In this document: positions 62,420 through 64,000 of the stretch, in pieces
Numbering within the stretch: the first letter of the stretch is position 1
Layout: each line of letters starts with the position of its first letter
Origin: Sphingomonas koreensis
GTDB lineage: Bacteria; Pseudomonadota; Alphaproteobacteria; Sphingomonadales; Sphingomonadaceae
DNA length: 64,000 nucleotides
Direction of reading: 5' to 3'
NCBI GenBank assembly: GCA_006438735.1
Contig: RCZF01000001.1
Location: forward strand, 1,302,001 to 1,366,000
Made by a program: the position numbers and the translations under genes
The notes under the pieces: model-generated
The model's input: only the letters and a program-made list of their open reading frames with translations
Told to the model about the DNA's origin: nothing
The model's database searches: none

Positions 62420-63877
62420 GTGGACCACGATCTGCTGATCATCGGCGGCGGCATCAACGGCTGCGCGATCGCGCGCGAGGCGTCGCTGCTCGGGCTTTCG
62501 GTGCTGCTCGTCGACAAGGGCGATCTCGCCGGCGAAACCTCGTCGAAATCAACGAAGCTGATCCACGGCGGGCTGCGCTACCTTGAATATTACGATTTCC
62601 GCCTCGTCGCCGAAGCACTCCGCGAACGCGAACGCCTGCTCAAGGCCGCGCCGCATTTGATCCACGGCCTCGAATTCGTCCTGCCCCACGAAAACGCGGT
62701 GCGCCCGTGGTGGATGGTCCGCGCAGGGCTGTATCTCTACGATTGGCTCGGCGGCAAATCGTCGCTGCCCCGCTCGCGCGGCCTCCGCAGGAGCGATACC
62801 GCGCTCGGCGGCCCGCTCAAGGCTGGTGGTCGCGGCTTCGTTTATTACGACGCGTTCGTCGACGACGCGCGCCTCACGCTGGCCAATGCGATCGATGCCG
62901 CCGCCAATGGCGCGACGATCGAAACCTATCTCGCGCTCGACAAGGCCGAGCGTATCGACGGCGGCTGGCGCGCGACACTCGCCGACGGTCGCGTCGTCAC
63001 CGCGCGCGGCCTCGTCAACGCCGCCGGCCCCTGGGTCCACGAGATGCTGGGGTCGCTCGGCGTCGCTGCGAAGAGCAACGTCCGGCTCGTCAAGGGCAGC
63101 CACATCGTCGTGCCGCGGCTCTACGAGGGCGCGCACGCCTATATCCTCCAGCAGCCCGATCGCCGCATCGTCTTCGCCATCCCCTATCAAAACGGCTTCA
63201 CCGAGATCGGCACCACCGACGTGCCCGTCGATCGCCCCGAGGACGCGGTGATCGACGACGGCGAGATCGCCTATCTCTGCGAGGCAGTGAACCGCCACTT
63301 CGTCCGCCAGATCGCCCCCGCCGACGTCACCTCGAGCTGGTCCGGCGTCCGCCCGCTTTACGACGACGGGGCGAGCGACGCGAAAGCGGTGACGCGCGAT
63401 TACGTGCTCGAGCTCGACGACGACGGCGCCCCGCTCCTCTCGATCTTCGGCGGCAAGATCACCACCGCGCGCCAGCTCGCCGAGGATGCGATGGCCAAGC
63501 TCGGCCCGCCGCTCGGCCTCGCGCCGCACCCGGTGACTCCGGCGCGCGTCTTCCCCGGCGGCGCGATCGCCGATTTCGCGAGCTTCCTCGCCAGCGTCCG
63601 CGCGACCTGGCCGTTCCTCGGCGACGACCGCGCCGATCGCATGGCCCGCGCCTACGGCACCAGCCTCGCCGATATGCTACACGACGTTGCCGACGAAAAA
63701 GCGATGGGTGCCGATCTCGGCGGCGGTTTGACCGAGGTGGAGCTCAGCTGGATGCGCGACCGCGAATGGGCGAAAACGGCGTCCGACGCGCTCGATCGCC
63801 GCAGCAAGCTCGGCCTTCACCTCACTCCCGAACAGCGCGCGGCGGTCGAGGCGTGGTTCGTCAATCGAGCTTGCTGA
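62420..63877 (+). CDS. glpD: Glycerol-3-phosphate dehydrogenase (quinone-linked)
   Basis: This FAD enzyme oxidises sn-glycerol-3-phosphate to DHAP and feeds electrons to the quinone pool. The 485 residues begin with LLIIGGGINGCAIAREASLL and contain STKLIHGGLRYLEYYDFRLV, FGGKITTARQLAEDAM and a helical C domain. The start is GTG 62420 with GAAGGG upstream; an ATG further upstream would require translating through the repeat cluster. The last 17 bases overlap the convergent gene at the right edge. Confidence 0.95.
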   Translation: MDHDLLIIGGGINGCAIAREASLLGLSVLLVDKGDLAGETSSKSTKLIHGGLRYLEYYDFRLVAEALRERERLLKAAPHLIHGLEFVLPHENAVRPWWMVRAGLYLYDWLGGKSSLPRSRGLRRSDTALGGPLKAGGRGFVYYDAFVDDARLTLANAIDAAANGATIETYLALDKAERIDGGWRATLADGRVVTARGLVNAAGPWVHEMLGSLGVAAKSNVRLVKGSHIVVPRLYEGAHAYILQQPDRRIVFAIPYQNGFTEIGTTDVPVDRPEDAVIDDGEIAYLCEAVNRHFVRQIAPADVTSSWSGVRPLYDDGASDAKAVTRDYVLELDDDGAPLLSIFGGKITTARQLAEDAMAKLGPPLGLAPHPVTPARVFPGGAIADFASFLASVRATWPFLGDDRADRMARAYGTSLADMLHDVADEKAMGADLGGGLTEVELSWMRDREWAKTASDALDRRSKLGLHLTPEQRAAVEAWFVNRAC

Positions 63878-64000
63878 TCGTCTCGTTGAGATGCGCGACG
63901 GTGACGCCCAATTTGCTCACCGTCATCCGATTGAGCGCGCTCTTGCCACCCGGTTGCAGATAGATACGCTGCTCCACCTTCATCCCGCCCTTCATCTCAT
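63861..64000 (-). CDS. C-terminal end of an unidentified protein (5' part off window)
   Basis: About 45 codons are visible on the minus strand, ending KVEQRIYLQPGGKSALNRMT then VSKLGVTVAHLNETISKLD before TGA (63863-63861). Codon use fits a real gene. The NRMTVSKLGVTVAxLNE pattern resembles the end of DUF3833-type lipoproteins, but the fragment is too short for a firm call. It overlaps the glpD stop by 17 bases in convergent orientation. Confidence 0.6.
   Translation of the reverse strand, partial: EMKGGMKVEQRIYLQPGGKSALNRMTVSKLGVTVAHLNETISKLD

Noticed and set aside
60460..62586. 708-codon open frame opposite rnr running into glpD
   Set aside because: Antisense composition; it crosses the repeat cluster and both real gene ends.

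Overview
The window looks like chromosomal housekeeping DNA from an alphaproteobacterium, most likely a Sphingomonas-type organism (inference). It is GC-rich, carries an alphaproteobacterial-style nuoABCDEF cluster, a TonB/ExbB/ExbD1/ExbD2 set, a Tat-exported GH3 glycosidase, a MASE1-type diguanylate cyclase, and several families of short palindromic repeats. I see no prophage, transposase, rRNA or CRISPR array. There is one tRNA, tRNA-Arg(TCT).

Layout. 1-5121 (minus): respiratory complex I genes nuoA-B-C-D-E, a 51-codon membrane microprotein, and nuoF, which runs off the left edge. 5228-10766 (minus): an IMPase-family phosphatase, EF-P, M23 and L,D-transpeptidase cell-wall enzymes, a Fet4-like membrane protein, thiE and class I aldolase. 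10901-17432: an MFS transporter, then a LysR regulator divergent from an EmrA-EmrB-NodT tripartite efflux operon. 17557-21381: a DUF5946 remnant, a GH3 beta-glucosidase with a LacI-type operator, and dcd. 21439-23980 (minus): tonB-exbB-exbD-exbD. 24227-30852: folB, GST, GNAT, a DUF1285/NUDIX/CCA-transferase operon, and a GGDEF-EAL protein.

30906-38263: kynureninase with an alpha/beta hydrolase that may be its formamidase partner, parC, a YhiN-family flavoprotein, a small secreted protein and a catalase-like protein. 38438-41313: purC, purS, purQ, a queuosine-precursor transporter and the tRNA. 41392-46531: an autoregulated ArsR-AHSA1 pair and a DUF2946/TonB receptor/PepSY metal-linked operon. 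46991-53475: a MASE1-PAS-GGDEF cyclase, NUDIX, TonB-C, transglutaminase and BI-1 proteins, and a truncated thpR. 53424-56423: a decayed TPR gene, a 48-residue conserved microprotein, twin lipoproteins, a PRC-barrel protein and a HigBA pair. 56507-64000: uvrB, a GFA protein, rnr, glpD and a partial gene.

The most unusual signal is palindromic repeat DNA lying in frame inside two housekeeping genes, parC and rnr. It adds about 30 residues to each protein without breaking the frame. Other copies or families sit between nuoE and nuoD, before efp, before parC and before glpD. Other points of interest are the nuo-embedded microprotein, an alpha/beta hydrolase translationally coupled to kynureninase, an ArsR operator built over its own start codon, and a thpR/TPR chimeric scar.
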